From assembly GCA_965277735.1 (NCBI GenBank), contig CBDIDO010000002.1, forward strand, positions 620,001 to 684,000: 64,000 nucleotides of DNA. Direction: 5' to 3'. The stretch comes from RH-AL1 sp965277735. Lineage in GTDB: Bacteria; Pseudomonadota; Alphaproteobacteria; Rhizobiales; Beijerinckiaceae. Under the pieces are notes generated by a model, which did no database searches, was not told the origin of the DNA, and saw only the letters and a program-made list of their open reading frames with translations. Made by a program: the position numbers and the translations under genes. Shown in pieces: positions 43,207-52,013 of the stretch; the first letter of the stretch is position 1, and each line of letters begins with the position of its first letter.

Positions 43207-44736
43207 ATGCTCGACATGACGGCTTCGACCCCGCGCACGCGGCTGCCCGAGCCTCTGTTCGTCTTCGAGCTCGCCAACAACCACATGGGCGACGTCGCGC
43301 ATGGCCTGCGGATCATCGAGACCTTCGGTGCGCTGGCCAAGGACTACGACTTCTCCTTCGCCTTCAAGCTGCAGTTCCGCGACCTCGACACGTTCATCCA
43401 TCCGGCCTTCAAGGCGCGGACGGACATCAAGTACATCAAGCGGTTCTCGGAGACGCGCCTCAGCCGTGACGACACGCGTCGCCTCGTCGACGCGATCAAG
43501 GCCAACGGCTTTCTCGCCATGTGCACGCCGTTCGACGAGCCCTCAGTCGATCTGATCGTCGAGGACGGCTTCGACATTCTCAAGATCGCCAGCTGCTCGT
43601 TCACCGACTGGCCGCTCCTTGAGAAGATCGTGCAGACCGACATGCCGATCATCGGCTCGACCGCCGGTATCCCGTGCAATGACATGGACAACGTCGTCGC
43701 GTTCATGAGCCACCGCGACAAGGATTTCGCGCTGATGGCCTGCGTCGCGCAATATCCGACCGCTTGCGCCGACTTGCAGCTGAACCAGATCGACGTGTTG
43801 CGGGAGCGCTATCCACGGCTGCGGATCGGCTATTCGACGCACGAGGATCCAAGCGAGACGATGCCGGTCGCGATGGCGATCGCCAAGGGCGCGGTGCTCT
43901 TCGAAAAACACGTCGGCATCGCCACCGACGCGTATGCGCTGAACGCTTATTCGGCGTCGCCGGACCAGGCACGGGCCTGGCTCGATGCCGCGCGCAAGGC
44001 CTACGCGATGGCCGGGCTCGCGGGGACGCGGATCGAGCCGTCCAAGGCCGAGCTCGACGCGCTACGCGACCTGCGCCGCGGCGCTTTCTTGAAGCATGGG
44101 ATCGCCAAGGGCGAACGCGTCAGGAGCGAGGACGTGTTCTTCGCCATCCCGACCCAGCCTGGCCAGGTGACGGCCAACGACTGGTCGAAATACGCGATCC
44201 ACACCGCGACCGCCGATATCGCCGAGGATGCTCCGGTGATGCACGCCGAGACGCAGCGCGACGAGGTACGCGCCAAGGTCCTGTCGATCGTCACGCGCGT
44301 CAAGGCGCTGCTGACGGAGAGCAAAGGGGTCGTACCCGGCGAGGCCGAGCTCGAGATCTCGCATCATCACGGCCTCGAGCGGTTCGAGGAATACGGGATC
44401 ACCATGGTGACGGTGGTCAACCGCGGCTATTGCAAGAAGCTCATCGTGGTGCTGCCGGGGCAGAAGCATCCGGAGCAATTCCACCACCGCAAGGAAGAGA
44501 CCTTCCACGTGCTGCACGGCGATCTCGTTTTGCGGCTCGACGACCAGACCCGCATCTGCCGTCCCGGCGCCGTGGTGACGATCGCGCCTGGCGTGCGCCA
44601 TGCCTTCGAGAGCGCCGGGGGCGCCGTGTTCGAGGAAATTTCGTCCACACACTTTCCCGACGATTCGTTCTACACGGACAGCACGATCACCGAGAACAAG
44701 AACCGCAAGACCATTCTTCGCTACTGGATCGGCTGA
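43207..44736 (+). CDS. NeuB-type synthase fused to SAF and cupin domains
   Basis: The 509-residue protein has three parts. Residues 1 to about 270 are a NeuB/sialic acid synthase TIM barrel (LFVFELANNHMGDVAHGLRI, AFKLQFRD, MCTPFDEPSVDLI, KIASCSFTDWPLLEKI, GYSTHEDPSETM, EKHV). Next is a SAF/antifreeze-like domain (LRRGAFLKHGIAKGERVRSE). The C-terminal cupin (HHRKEETFHVLHGDLVLRLD, PGVRHAFES) has the metal-binding His/Glu set. NeuB enzymes condense PEP with an aldose. The cupin may isomerise or epimerise the sugar. No CMP-transferase gene is nearby. AGGAACAGG precedes the ATG. Confidence 0.88.
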   Translation: MLDMTASTPRTRLPEPLFVFELANNHMGDVAHGLRIIETFGALAKDYDFSFAFKLQFRDLDTFIHPAFKARTDIKYIKRFSETRLSRDDTRRLVDAIKANGFLAMCTPFDEPSVDLIVEDGFDILKIASCSFTDWPLLEKIVQTDMPIIGSTAGIPCNDMDNVVAFMSHRDKDFALMACVAQYPTACADLQLNQIDVLRERYPRLRIGYSTHEDPSETMPVAMAIAKGAVLFEKHVGIATDAYALNAYSASPDQARAWLDAARKAYAMAGLAGTRIEPSKAELDALRDLRRGAFLKHGIAKGERVRSEDVFFAIPTQPGQVTANDWSKYAIHTATADIAEDAPVMHAETQRDEVRAKVLSIVTRVKALLTESKGVVPGEAELEISHHHGLERFEEYGITMVTVVNRGYCKKLIVVLPGQKHPEQFHHRKEETFHVLHGDLVLRLDDQTRICRPGAVVTIAPGVRHAFESAGGAVFEEISSTHFPDDSFYTDSTITENKNRKTILRYWIG

Positions 44737-44783
44737 ACACCTCCAGCGCGCAACCGTCCTCCAAACGGATCGATCCTGCGACC

Positions 44784-46661
44784 ATGTCCAACAGCTCCAT
44801 GCGACTCGCCGATTACGTCGCCCGTTTCGTTGCCGCGCAAGGGGTTGGCTGCGTCTTCCTCGTGCCGGGCGGCGGCGCGATGTACCTCGTCGACGCATTC
44901 GGCAATTGCCCCGGGCTGACCTACGTCGCCAATCATCACGAGCAGGCCTCCTCGATCGCAGCGGAGGCCTATGCCCGCATCAACGGGCAACTCGGCTGCG
45001 CCCTCGTCACGACGGGGCCTGGTGCCACCAACGCGATCACGGGCTGCACCGGGGCCTGGATCGAGTCCGTGCCGCTGCTCATCATCTCGGGGCAGGTCAA
45101 GCGGGCCGATCTGATCGGCGACAGCGGCGTGCGCCAGATGGGTCCGCAAGAGGTCGGCATCGTCGCGATGGTGAAGCCGATCACCAAATACGCCGTCACG
45201 GTGATGGACCCGAGCGAGATCAGGCTGCACCTGGAAAAGGCCGTGCATCTGGCGACGACGGGACGTCGCGGTCCGGTCTGGCTCGACATCCCGCTCGACG
45301 TGCAGAACGCGACGATCGACGTCGAATCCCTGTGCGCCTTCGAGCCGCCTGCGCCGGAGGCGTCGCACCACGCCGCGCTCGTCGCGCAGTGCGAGAGCGT
45401 CAGCCAGGCCATCATGGCGGCGGAGCGGCCGATCATTCTCGCCGGCCACGGCATCCGGCTCGCCGAGGCGGCCGCGCCCTTCGCGGCGCTCTACGAGGCG
45501 CTGAACATCCCCGTCGTCACCACCTGGAACGCCACGGACCTCATTCCCGCGCGCCATCCGCTCAGTGTCGGAAAGCCCGGGACCGTCGCGCTGCGCGCGC
45601 CGAACTTCGCGGTGCAGAACGCCGACCTCATCATCGCCATCGGCGCGCGGCTCGACAATGTCGTGACCGCGCACAACCCCGGCAAGTTCGGCCGGCACGC
45701 CAAGAAGATCGTCGTCGACGTGGACGCAAACGAGCTCGCGAAGTTCGCCGGCAAGGACGGCTTCGATCTGTGCATCGAAGCCGATGCGAAAGACTTCATC
45801 GAGACGCTTCTGGCCGCGACGATCGGCACGCCGCCGCGCGAGCGCTCCGCCTGGCTTGCGCGCTGCGCTGACTGGAAGCACCGCTATCCGATCAACGACG
45901 GCGCGCCCTTCCCCACGAGCGGCCCGATCAGCCATTTCCATCTGACCCAGATGCTGTCGGAGGAACTGCCGGAACGCGCGCTGATCGTCACCGGAAGCTC
46001 GGGTCTCGCGATCGAGTTCTTTTACACCGGCTTTCAGAACAAGCCGGGGCAGCGCGTCTTCCTGACCTCCGGCCTCGGCGCGATGGGCTACGGCCTGCCG
46101 GCGATGATCGGGGCGCACATGGCGTCCGAGCGCGGTTCGTTCTTCGGAATCGAAAGCGACGGATCGCTGATGATGAACGTGCAGGAGATGCAGACGATCG
46201 CCAGCCTGCGCCTGCCGCTGCGCCTCTTCGTCTTCAACAACAATGGCTATGCTTCGATCCGCAACACGCAGCGCAACTATTTCGACGGCCGTTACGTCGG
46301 CAGCGGGCCGTCCGCGAAGCTCGAGATCCCGGACCTCGTCGCACTGGCGAGGACGTTCGGATGGGACGCCTTCGCGCTCGACGACGTGAGCGACCTGCGC
46401 GACGGCATTCGGCGTGCGCGCGACCACAAGGGGCCACTCCTCGTCGACGTGCGCGTGATGCAGGACGAGGCCCTGTTTCCGAAATCGTCGGCGCTACCGC
46501 AGGTCGACGGATCGATGCGCTCCATGCCCCTCGAGGACATGTCGCCGCTGCTGCCCCGCGATGAGTTCCGCGCCAACATGATCGTGCCGTTGGACCCCGC
46601 CTCCGAGTCGGTCCCCGGCCATCTGCTCATGCGTCAAGAGCCGAAGCTCGAAACTGTATGA
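44784..46661 (+). CDS. TPP-dependent acetolactate-synthase-like enzyme, possibly YerE type
   Basis: The 625-residue protein has all three TPP domains: the N-terminal glutamate (Glu53 in NHHEQAS) and TTGPGATNAITG, a central FAD/nucleotide-like domain (PIILAGHGIRLAEAAAPFAA), and the C-terminal GIESDGSLMMNVQEMQT then FNNNGYASI, the TPP/Mg motif. In a cluster with RfbFGH the best parallel is YerE, which adds a two-carbon unit from pyruvate to a CDP-4-keto-3,6-dideoxyhexose. Acetolactate synthase proper is unlikely: there is no small subunit and the neighbours are sugar genes. It overlaps the next gene by four bases (ATGA). Confidence 0.85.
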   Translation: MSNSSMRLADYVARFVAAQGVGCVFLVPGGGAMYLVDAFGNCPGLTYVANHHEQASSIAAEAYARINGQLGCALVTTGPGATNAITGCTGAWIESVPLLIISGQVKRADLIGDSGVRQMGPQEVGIVAMVKPITKYAVTVMDPSEIRLHLEKAVHLATTGRRGPVWLDIPLDVQNATIDVESLCAFEPPAPEASHHAALVAQCESVSQAIMAAERPIILAGHGIRLAEAAAPFAALYEALNIPVVTTWNATDLIPARHPLSVGKPGTVALRAPNFAVQNADLIIAIGARLDNVVTAHNPGKFGRHAKKIVVDVDANELAKFAGKDGFDLCIEADAKDFIETLLAATIGTPPRERSAWLARCADWKHRYPINDGAPFPTSGPISHFHLTQMLSEELPERALIVTGSSGLAIEFFYTGFQNKPGQRVFLTSGLGAMGYGLPAMIGAHMASERGSFFGIESDGSLMMNVQEMQTIASLRLPLRLFVFNNNGYASIRNTQRNYFDGRYVGSGPSAKLEIPDLVALARTFGWDAFALDDVSDLRDGIRRARDHKGPLLVDVRVMQDEALFPKSSALPQVDGSMRSMPLEDMSPLLPRDEFRANMIVPLDPASESVPGHLLMRQEPKLETV

Positions 46662-48064
46662 GCACAGGCGCCACGGGACTCGAGGAACGCGATCTCGACG
46701 AGGCCTTGGCGCATTGCCGATCCGCGCTCGCCGAGCTGGATGGCGCGTCGATCCTGATCACGGGGGGCACGGGCTTCTTCGGAACCTGGCTCGTCGCGCT
46801 GCTCGCGCATGCGCGGCACCATGCGGATTTGGAACTCGAGATCGCGATCCTCACTCGCGATCCTGAAAGATTCGTCTACCAACAACCCCGGCTCACGGCG
46901 CAATCGTTTATCCGCCTGATCCGCGGCGACGTGCGTTTCTTCGAGTTTCCCAAGGGGCGGTTCACCCACATCGTCCATGCGGCGACCGATACGAGCGCCG
47001 CGGCGGATCGCGATCCCGCGGCCTTGATGGATATGATCGTCGGCGGCACGCGGCGCGTTCTGGAATTCGCCGCTGCGACGGGCGTCAGGCGCCTTCTTTA
47101 TGTCAGCTCAGGCGCGATATACGGGCCGCAGCCGCGCGAGATGGATCGCCTCGACGAGACCCATCTCGGCGCGTGCGATCCGCTCGATCCCCGCTCCGCT
47201 TACGGTCAGGCGAAGCGGCTCGCCGAGCAGATGTGCATCTGTGCGGCCGAAGGCACCGCGATCGAGCCCGTCATCGCTCGAGCCTTCGCCTTCGTCGGTC
47301 CCGGCCTGCCGCTCGACGGGCACTTCGCGATCGGCAACTTCATCCGTAACGCGGTGCAGGGCCAAACGATTACTGTCGCGGGCGACGGGACGCCGCATCG
47401 ATCCTATCTCTATGCCGGCGATCTCGCCGCCTGGCTCGTCACCCTGCTCGTCCGCGGAACGCCGTCGAGCGCCTATAATGTCGGATCCGACGAGGCGATA
47501 AGCATCGGGGATCTGGCCAGCCGAGTCGCGGGCTTGGTGCCAGGTGCCCGCGATGTCGAAGTCCGGGGCCGTGCCGAAACCGACGCCCCGCGATCCCGCT
47601 ACGTTCCCGCGATCGACAAGGCGCGACGCGAGCTGTCGCTCGACGTCTGGACGCCGCTGGACGAGGCGATCCGCCGGACAGCGCAGCAGGCCGCCGTCGC
47701 GACGCCGAAACCCGCCGTCAGGACCCACGCCAACGAGCACGGCGATCAACTGACCTTCGTCGTCGACGTCGACGGTGTGGTCGCGAGCCTCGTTCCCGGT
47801 AATGATTACGCCAAGGCCGAACCGCTGATCGCGACGATTGCTGCGATCAATAAGCTGCATGCGCGCGGGCACAGGATCATCATGTTCACCGCGCGCGGCT
47901 CGGCCACGGGGATAGATTGGAGCAAAACGACGCGCGCGCAGCTGGAGCGCTGGGGCCTGCGCTTCCACGATCTGCAGTTCGGCAAGCCGGCGGCCGATTA
48001 TTATATCGACGACAGGCTGCTCTCGATCGCCGCGCTGACGGCGATGGCGCGCGACGAGGCCTGA
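46658..48064 (+). CDS. NAD-dependent epimerase/dehydratase fused to a HAD-like domain
   Basis: The 468 residues form two domains. Residues 30 to about 345 are an extended SDR (ITGGTGFFGTWL, VHAATDT, YVSSGAIYG, SAYGQAKRLAEQM with Tyr-x3-Lys). From about 365 the chain is a HAD-like phosphatase core: FVVDVDGVVASL (DxD nucleophile motif), KLHARGHRIIMFTARGS and DYYIDDRLL. Stand-alone proteins like the HAD part occur in capsule and LPS clusters. The SDR half could reduce or epimerise the keto sugar made by its neighbours, and the HAD half could dephosphorylate a sugar phosphate. Confidence 0.85.
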   Translation: MSTGATGLEERDLDEALAHCRSALAELDGASILITGGTGFFGTWLVALLAHARHHADLELEIAILTRDPERFVYQQPRLTAQSFIRLIRGDVRFFEFPKGRFTHIVHAATDTSAAADRDPAALMDMIVGGTRRVLEFAAATGVRRLLYVSSGAIYGPQPREMDRLDETHLGACDPLDPRSAYGQAKRLAEQMCICAAEGTAIEPVIARAFAFVGPGLPLDGHFAIGNFIRNAVQGQTITVAGDGTPHRSYLYAGDLAAWLVTLLVRGTPSSAYNVGSDEAISIGDLASRVAGLVPGARDVEVRGRAETDAPRSRYVPAIDKARRELSLDVWTPLDEAIRRTAQQAAVATPKPAVRTHANEHGDQLTFVVDVDGVVASLVPGNDYAKAEPLIATIAAINKLHARGHRIIMFTARGSATGIDWSKTTRAQLERWGLRFHDLQFGKPAADYYIDDRLLSIAALTAMARDEA

Positions 48065-48443
48065 TAACCGGCTACGCCTCTTGCTTCGCAATGGCCGAGA
48101 AGACATGGCTGTATTTGCCTGCCGCCGACATGGGATGCGTGACCCGCTCGATCGTTTTAAGGCCGACATCTTAGAACGCATCGAGAGCCTCGGACGTAGA
48201 GAGAAAATGGCTCTTGCCAATTGTGCGTCAGAGTCCGGTGATCGGCTCGCTATGGCCAGAGCAGAAAAGTCACCGAGGCCCCTAGTCCGACATGTTGAGC
48301 GCCAGAATGACGCAAGACTTCACAAACGATTAACCGCGATCCCATAGCCTCCGGCGCATGGCTGCGCGCATGCTTGACCCGGACACGCGCGCGGCATTTC
48401 CAACGCCGTTCTGGCGTTCACCGGCGTCATTGCGAGTCGCTCG
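48065..48443. other. 379-base gap inside the polysaccharide locus
   Basis: An 88-codon open frame spans most of it but has no ribosome binding site or recognisable motif. The gap probably ends one transcript and holds the promoter for the radical SAM gene; no clear sigma-70 boxes stand out. Confidence 0.4.
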
Positions 48444-49466
48444 ATGTCGAATGAGACGCCGCCGAACTATTCCGCCCTCCGCTCGGCCAAGCGACAGAAT
48501 CTCAGCGAGATCGTGCCGTTGAACCGTCCGTTCACGATCTATCTCGAGCCGACCAACGTCTGCAATTTCTCCTGCAGCTACTGCCCTGTCCATTTCGAAG
48601 ACTATTTCGAAAGATCGGGTGGCCGCTCGAAGCTTGACGTCAAGGCCTGCGCGATGATCCTCGACCAGATTCTCGAACTGGGCCGTCTGAAGACGCTAAA
48701 CTTCTATATGCTCGGCGAGCCCTACGCCAACCGCGACCTGCCGACCTTCATCAGGATGGCGAAGGACCGGGACGTCGCCGAACGGATCATCGTCACGAGC
48801 AATGCGACGCTCCTGAGCGAGGCCATGGCGCGACAGACGCTCGCGAGCGGTCTCGACTACCTGCGGGTCTCGATCTACGGTGCCGATCAGGCGCGTCACG
48901 AGGCCGTCACGGGCTCGAAGACACCGCTGGAGCGTATCGTCGAGAATGTTCGGCGCCTCAAGCTCATCCGCGACGACATGGGCCTCACCAAGCCCCACAT
49001 CTACGTCAAGATGATCGATGGCGGCGATGCCGTCGAGAACCAGCGCTTTCTGTCCCTGTTCGCCCCGATCAGCGACGCTGTCGCGATCGAGCCGGTGATG
49101 AACTGGAACCTGTCGGAATTCGACAACGATATCTCCGGCGCAGGCGCGCAGTTGACGACGAGCTCTCATTTTGCCTTGAAGAAGACGGCGTGCCCCTTTC
49201 CGTTCTATAGCCTCGTCATCAACTCCGATCTTCGCGTCACCGTCTGCTGCGTCGATTGGGAAAAGGCGACGAAGATCGGCGACCTCCGCGAGCAGACGCT
49301 CGCCGAGATCTGGCGGGGGCAAGCGCTCAGGGACTTCCAGCTGAAGCACTTGCGCGGCGAGCGCGACACGATCGCAGCCTGCCGATCCTGCACCTTTCTT
49401 CACACGGCGCCGGATCAGATCGATGATCTCGATGCCGCGACCTACCTCGAACGGGTGGCGATGTGA
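48444..49466 (+). CDS. radical SAM / SPASM domain protein
   Basis: The 340-residue protein has the radical SAM cluster motif CNFSCSYC (Cys40, 44, 47) in LEPTNVCNFSCSYCPVHFED, then the GE motif FYMLGEPYANRD and RVSIYGADQ. A C-terminal SPASM-type region (KTACPFPFYSLVINSDLRVT, VCCVDWEK, IAACRSCTF) carries extra cysteines for an auxiliary Fe-S cluster. It makes a 5'-deoxyadenosyl radical; the substrate may be a sugar or lipid-linked precursor in this locus. The stop overlaps the next gene's start (ATGTGA). Confidence 0.9.
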   Translation: MSNETPPNYSALRSAKRQNLSEIVPLNRPFTIYLEPTNVCNFSCSYCPVHFEDYFERSGGRSKLDVKACAMILDQILELGRLKTLNFYMLGEPYANRDLPTFIRMAKDRDVAERIIVTSNATLLSEAMARQTLASGLDYLRVSIYGADQARHEAVTGSKTPLERIVENVRRLKLIRDDMGLTKPHIYVKMIDGGDAVENQRFLSLFAPISDAVAIEPVMNWNLSEFDNDISGAGAQLTTSSHFALKKTACPFPFYSLVINSDLRVTVCCVDWEKATKIGDLREQTLAEIWRGQALRDFQLKHLRGERDTIAACRSCTFLHTAPDQIDDLDAATYLERVAM

Positions 49467-50398
49467 CGACGATCAGCATCGTAACGCCCTGCTACAATGA
49501 GGAAGCCGGGATCGCGCAATGCTACGCCGCAGTGCGCGCCGTCATGCAAGCCGAGCTTCCAGGGTACGATTACGAGCATCTCTTCATCGACAATTGCTCG
49601 CAGGATCAGACGGTCTCGATCCTCAGGGATCTGGCCGTGCATGATCGCCGGGTCAAGATCATCGTCAATGCTCGCAATTTTGGGCCCGCGCGGTCGCCTT
49701 ATCATGCCTTGTTCGCCACGAAAGGCGACATCGCGATACCTATCCTTGCGGATCTGCAGACTCCGCCCGCACTCATCCCGCAGATGATCGCGCATTGGGA
49801 GCAAGGGGCTAAGGTCGTGATCGCCACACGACGCCGCAGCGAAGAGGCCTTCGCTTGGCGTGTCGCGCGAACGACGTTCTACCGGCTGATGAGCAAGTTC
49901 TCGAAGGTCGAGCAGTTTCCGAACTACATGGGATATGGCCTTTACGATCGCTGTGTGATCGAGGCTCTGCGCAGCCTGAACGAACCGGAGCCCTATTTTC
50001 GCGGCCTGATCGCCGAGGTCGGCTTCGAACGTGCCTTCATCGAATACGACCAGCCGCGCCGCCGGCACGGCCGCTCGAGCTACACAATCTTCTCGCTCGC
50101 CGACTATGCGCTGCTGGGACTGTCGAGTTACTCGCGGGCCCCGCTGCGACTCATGACCCTTGTCGGTTTTTCGGTGTCCTGCCTCAGCTTTCTTTGCGGA
50201 CTCGCTTATCTCCTCGGCAAGCTTCTCTTCTGGTACAGTCTGCCCGTCGGGGTCGCCCCCCTGCTCATCGCGATCTTCTTTTTAAGTTCCATCCAGCTGC
50301 TCGCACTCGGTATCGTCGGAGAATATATTGGTTTGCTTCTTAACTATGCGCGCAAATTTCCCCTGGTGATCGAGAAGGAACGGATCAACTTCGATTAA
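49463..50398 (+). CDS. GtrB/ArnC-like glycosyltransferase family 2
   Basis: The 311-residue protein has a GT-A fold (ISIVTPCYNEEAGIAQCYAA, HLFIDNCSQDQTVSIL, FGPARSPYHALFATKGD). Two C-terminal membrane helices follow (MTLVGFSVSCLSFLCGLAYL and LLIAIFFLSSIQLLALGIVG). This is the GtrB/DPM1 class that loads a sugar on undecaprenyl phosphate at the inner membrane. The usual DLQDPP reads DLQTPP here, an oddity at the metal-binding position. GtrA and a GT-C-like protein at 52.5-54.5 kb would complete a Gtr-type system. Confidence 0.92.
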   Translation: MTTISIVTPCYNEEAGIAQCYAAVRAVMQAELPGYDYEHLFIDNCSQDQTVSILRDLAVHDRRVKIIVNARNFGPARSPYHALFATKGDIAIPILADLQTPPALIPQMIAHWEQGAKVVIATRRRSEEAFAWRVARTTFYRLMSKFSKVEQFPNYMGYGLYDRCVIEALRSLNEPEPYFRGLIAEVGFERAFIEYDQPRRRHGRSSYTIFSLADYALLGLSSYSRAPLRLMTLVGFSVSCLSFLCGLAYLLGKLLFWYSLPVGVAPLLIAIFFLSSIQLLALGIVGEYIGLLLNYARKFPLVIEKERINFD

Positions 50399-50976
50399 GG
50401 GCCGAAGGAGCGTGCTTCGGGCCTCTTGCCGGTTGGGCTCTGCAGTCCGGCGCCTACAGTGCTCAAAGGGCTTGCGATGGACGTACAAAAGGGGCAGGCC
50501 AATCGTGTGCGCATTGTCGTCCAGCTGGCGTTGAAGCGTATCCTGATGCCTATCATGGCAAGGCGTTATGCTTTCATTTTGCCGCAGGCGGTACGCGTCT
50601 TCTCGCCCTGGTACGAGCCTGCATTTCGTCGCGATGTCTTTGCACCTATCGCGTCCCATTCGCTGCTTACGGAGGACCGCTGTTACTTGCTCGAACGGCT
50701 GGTGAGCCATGCCGCTCTTCTCGACGGCGATATGGCGGAGTGCGGTGTCTACAAGGGAGGCAGCGCCTTGCTGATGGCGACGACTTTGCAACGATGCCGA
50801 AGCGAGCCCCTGGCCGGCCCCCATCGAGTGGTCCGGGGTTTATCTTAGTTCATGGTCGGCCTGAGGGCGAGGGCTGGGGTGGCCGGCGTAGCTGGTCCGG
50901 GTTGCGCAGCCGGCCACACCAGGGTTTCGGGTGACGGCGGCCGGTAGGCGAGCGACGAGTGCGGGCGGATCGTGTT

Positions 50977-51882
50977 TTAGTGCCGCCGCCAGCTCTCGAT
51001 GATGACCTTGGCTTCGTTGAGCGAGTAGAAGATCTCGCCGTTCAGCAGTTCGTCGCGAAGCTTCGAGTTGAAGCTTTCGCAGTAGCCGTTCTCCCATGGG
51101 CTCCCAGGCGCGATGTATGCCGTTCGAGCTCCAACGGCGACGATCCATTCGCGAACCGATTTGGCGATGAACTCGGGGCCGTTGTCGGAGCGGATGTGAC
51201 CTGGGACGCCGCGCAGGATGAACAGGTCCGAGAGCACGTCGATGACGTCGGTCGCGTTCAGCTTTCGGCTGACCCGGATCGCCAGGCACTCTCGCGTAAA
51301 TTCGTCGATGACATTCAGCATGCGGATCTTCCGTCGATCGTGCGTCCGGTCCTCGACGAAATCGTAAGACCAGACGTGGTTGGGATGCTCCGGCTTGAGC
51401 CGAAGGCACGATCCGTCGTTGAGCCATAGACGGCCCCTCTTCGGCTGCTTCTGTGGAACCTTGAGCCCCTCCCGTCGCCAGATCCGCTCGACGCGCTTGC
51501 GGTTCACCCTCCAGCCGGCCTGATGCAGCATCGCCGTGATGCGACGATAGCCGTAGCGGCCGTATTGAACTGCAAGGGCGATGATGTCGGCGGTGAGCGC
51601 CGCCTCGTCATCGCGTGTCGTCGGGATCTTGCGTTGCGTCGAGCGGTGCTGGCCGAGAACCCGGCAGGCGAAGCGCTCCGACACGCCGTGCTTGGCGACG
51701 ACCTGATCGACACAAGCACGACGACGGGCTGGGCTCAGAAGTTTCCCGAGGCGGCTTCCTTCAGGATCAGCTTCTCCAGCGTCAGATCCGATACAGCGCG
51801 TCGCAATCGCGTGTTCTCGGCCTCCAGATCCTTCAGCCGTTTGACCTGGTCGCCCTTCAGGCCACCGTACTCCTGACGCCAC
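50977..51882 (-). CDS. IS3 transposase OrfB with premature stop
   Basis: The rve-type integrase core is present: VWSYDFVEDRTHDRRKIRML (first Asp), GHIRSDNGPEFIAKSV (second Asp), SPWENGYCESFNSKLRDELL (Glu). The frame ends WRRH-stop at 50977. Past the TAA the same frame reads NTIRPHSSLAYRPPSPETLV, the normal IS3 tail, so HYNTIRPHSSL has become H-stop. About 40 C-terminal residues are lost. Functional OrfB is normally made by -1 frameshifting from orfA, and the overlap at 51735-51882 fits this. Confidence 0.85.
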   Translation of the reverse strand: MASGVRWPEGRPGQTAEGSGGREHAIATRCIGSDAGEADPEGSRLGKLLSPARRRACVDQVVAKHGVSERFACRVLGQHRSTQRKIPTTRDDEAALTADIIALAVQYGRYGYRRITAMLHQAGWRVNRKRVERIWRREGLKVPQKQPKRGRLWLNDGSCLRLKPEHPNHVWSYDFVEDRTHDRRKIRMLNVIDEFTRECLAIRVSRKLNATDVIDVLSDLFILRGVPGHIRSDNGPEFIAKSVREWIVAVGARTAYIAPGSPWENGYCESFNSKLRDELLNGEIFYSLNEAKVIIESWRRH

Positions 51883-52013
51883 CGGTAGTACGTGACCTCG
51901 GTGACCTCGATCGCCCGCACGGCCTCAGCGACCGCTCTGCCTTGTGAGACCAACACATCGACCTGCCGCAACTTGGCGACGATCTCCTCCGCCTTGTGTC
52001 GCTTCCTTGGCAT
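51735..52013 (-). CDS. IS3 transposase OrfA
   Basis: MPRKRHKAEEIVAKLRQVDV begins a 92-residue HTH protein. VTEVTYYRWRQEYGGLKGDQ is the recognition helix region, and VKRLKDLEAENTRLRRAVSD is the leucine zipper of IS3 OrfA. It looks intact. Upstream in-frame codons to 52061 are within the IS end and not used. Confidence 0.9.
   Translation of the reverse strand: MPRKRHKAEEIVAKLRQVDVLVSQGRAVAEAVRAIEVTEVTYYRWRQEYGGLKGDQVKRLKDLEAENTRLRRAVSDLTLEKLILKEAASGNF

Noticed and set aside
43764..44783. Upstream in-frame extension of the TPP enzyme frame into the NeuB-like gene
   Set aside because: It is an out-of-frame reading of the NeuB-like gene; the enzyme begins at ATG 44784 with family-like sequence.
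44721..46427. A 568-codon antisense frame over the TPP enzyme
   Set aside because: The plus strand has all TPP motifs in order; the antisense product has no recognisable fold.
48081..48347. An 88-codon gene in the polysaccharide gap
   Set aside because: No start signal, atypical composition and no recognisable domain.
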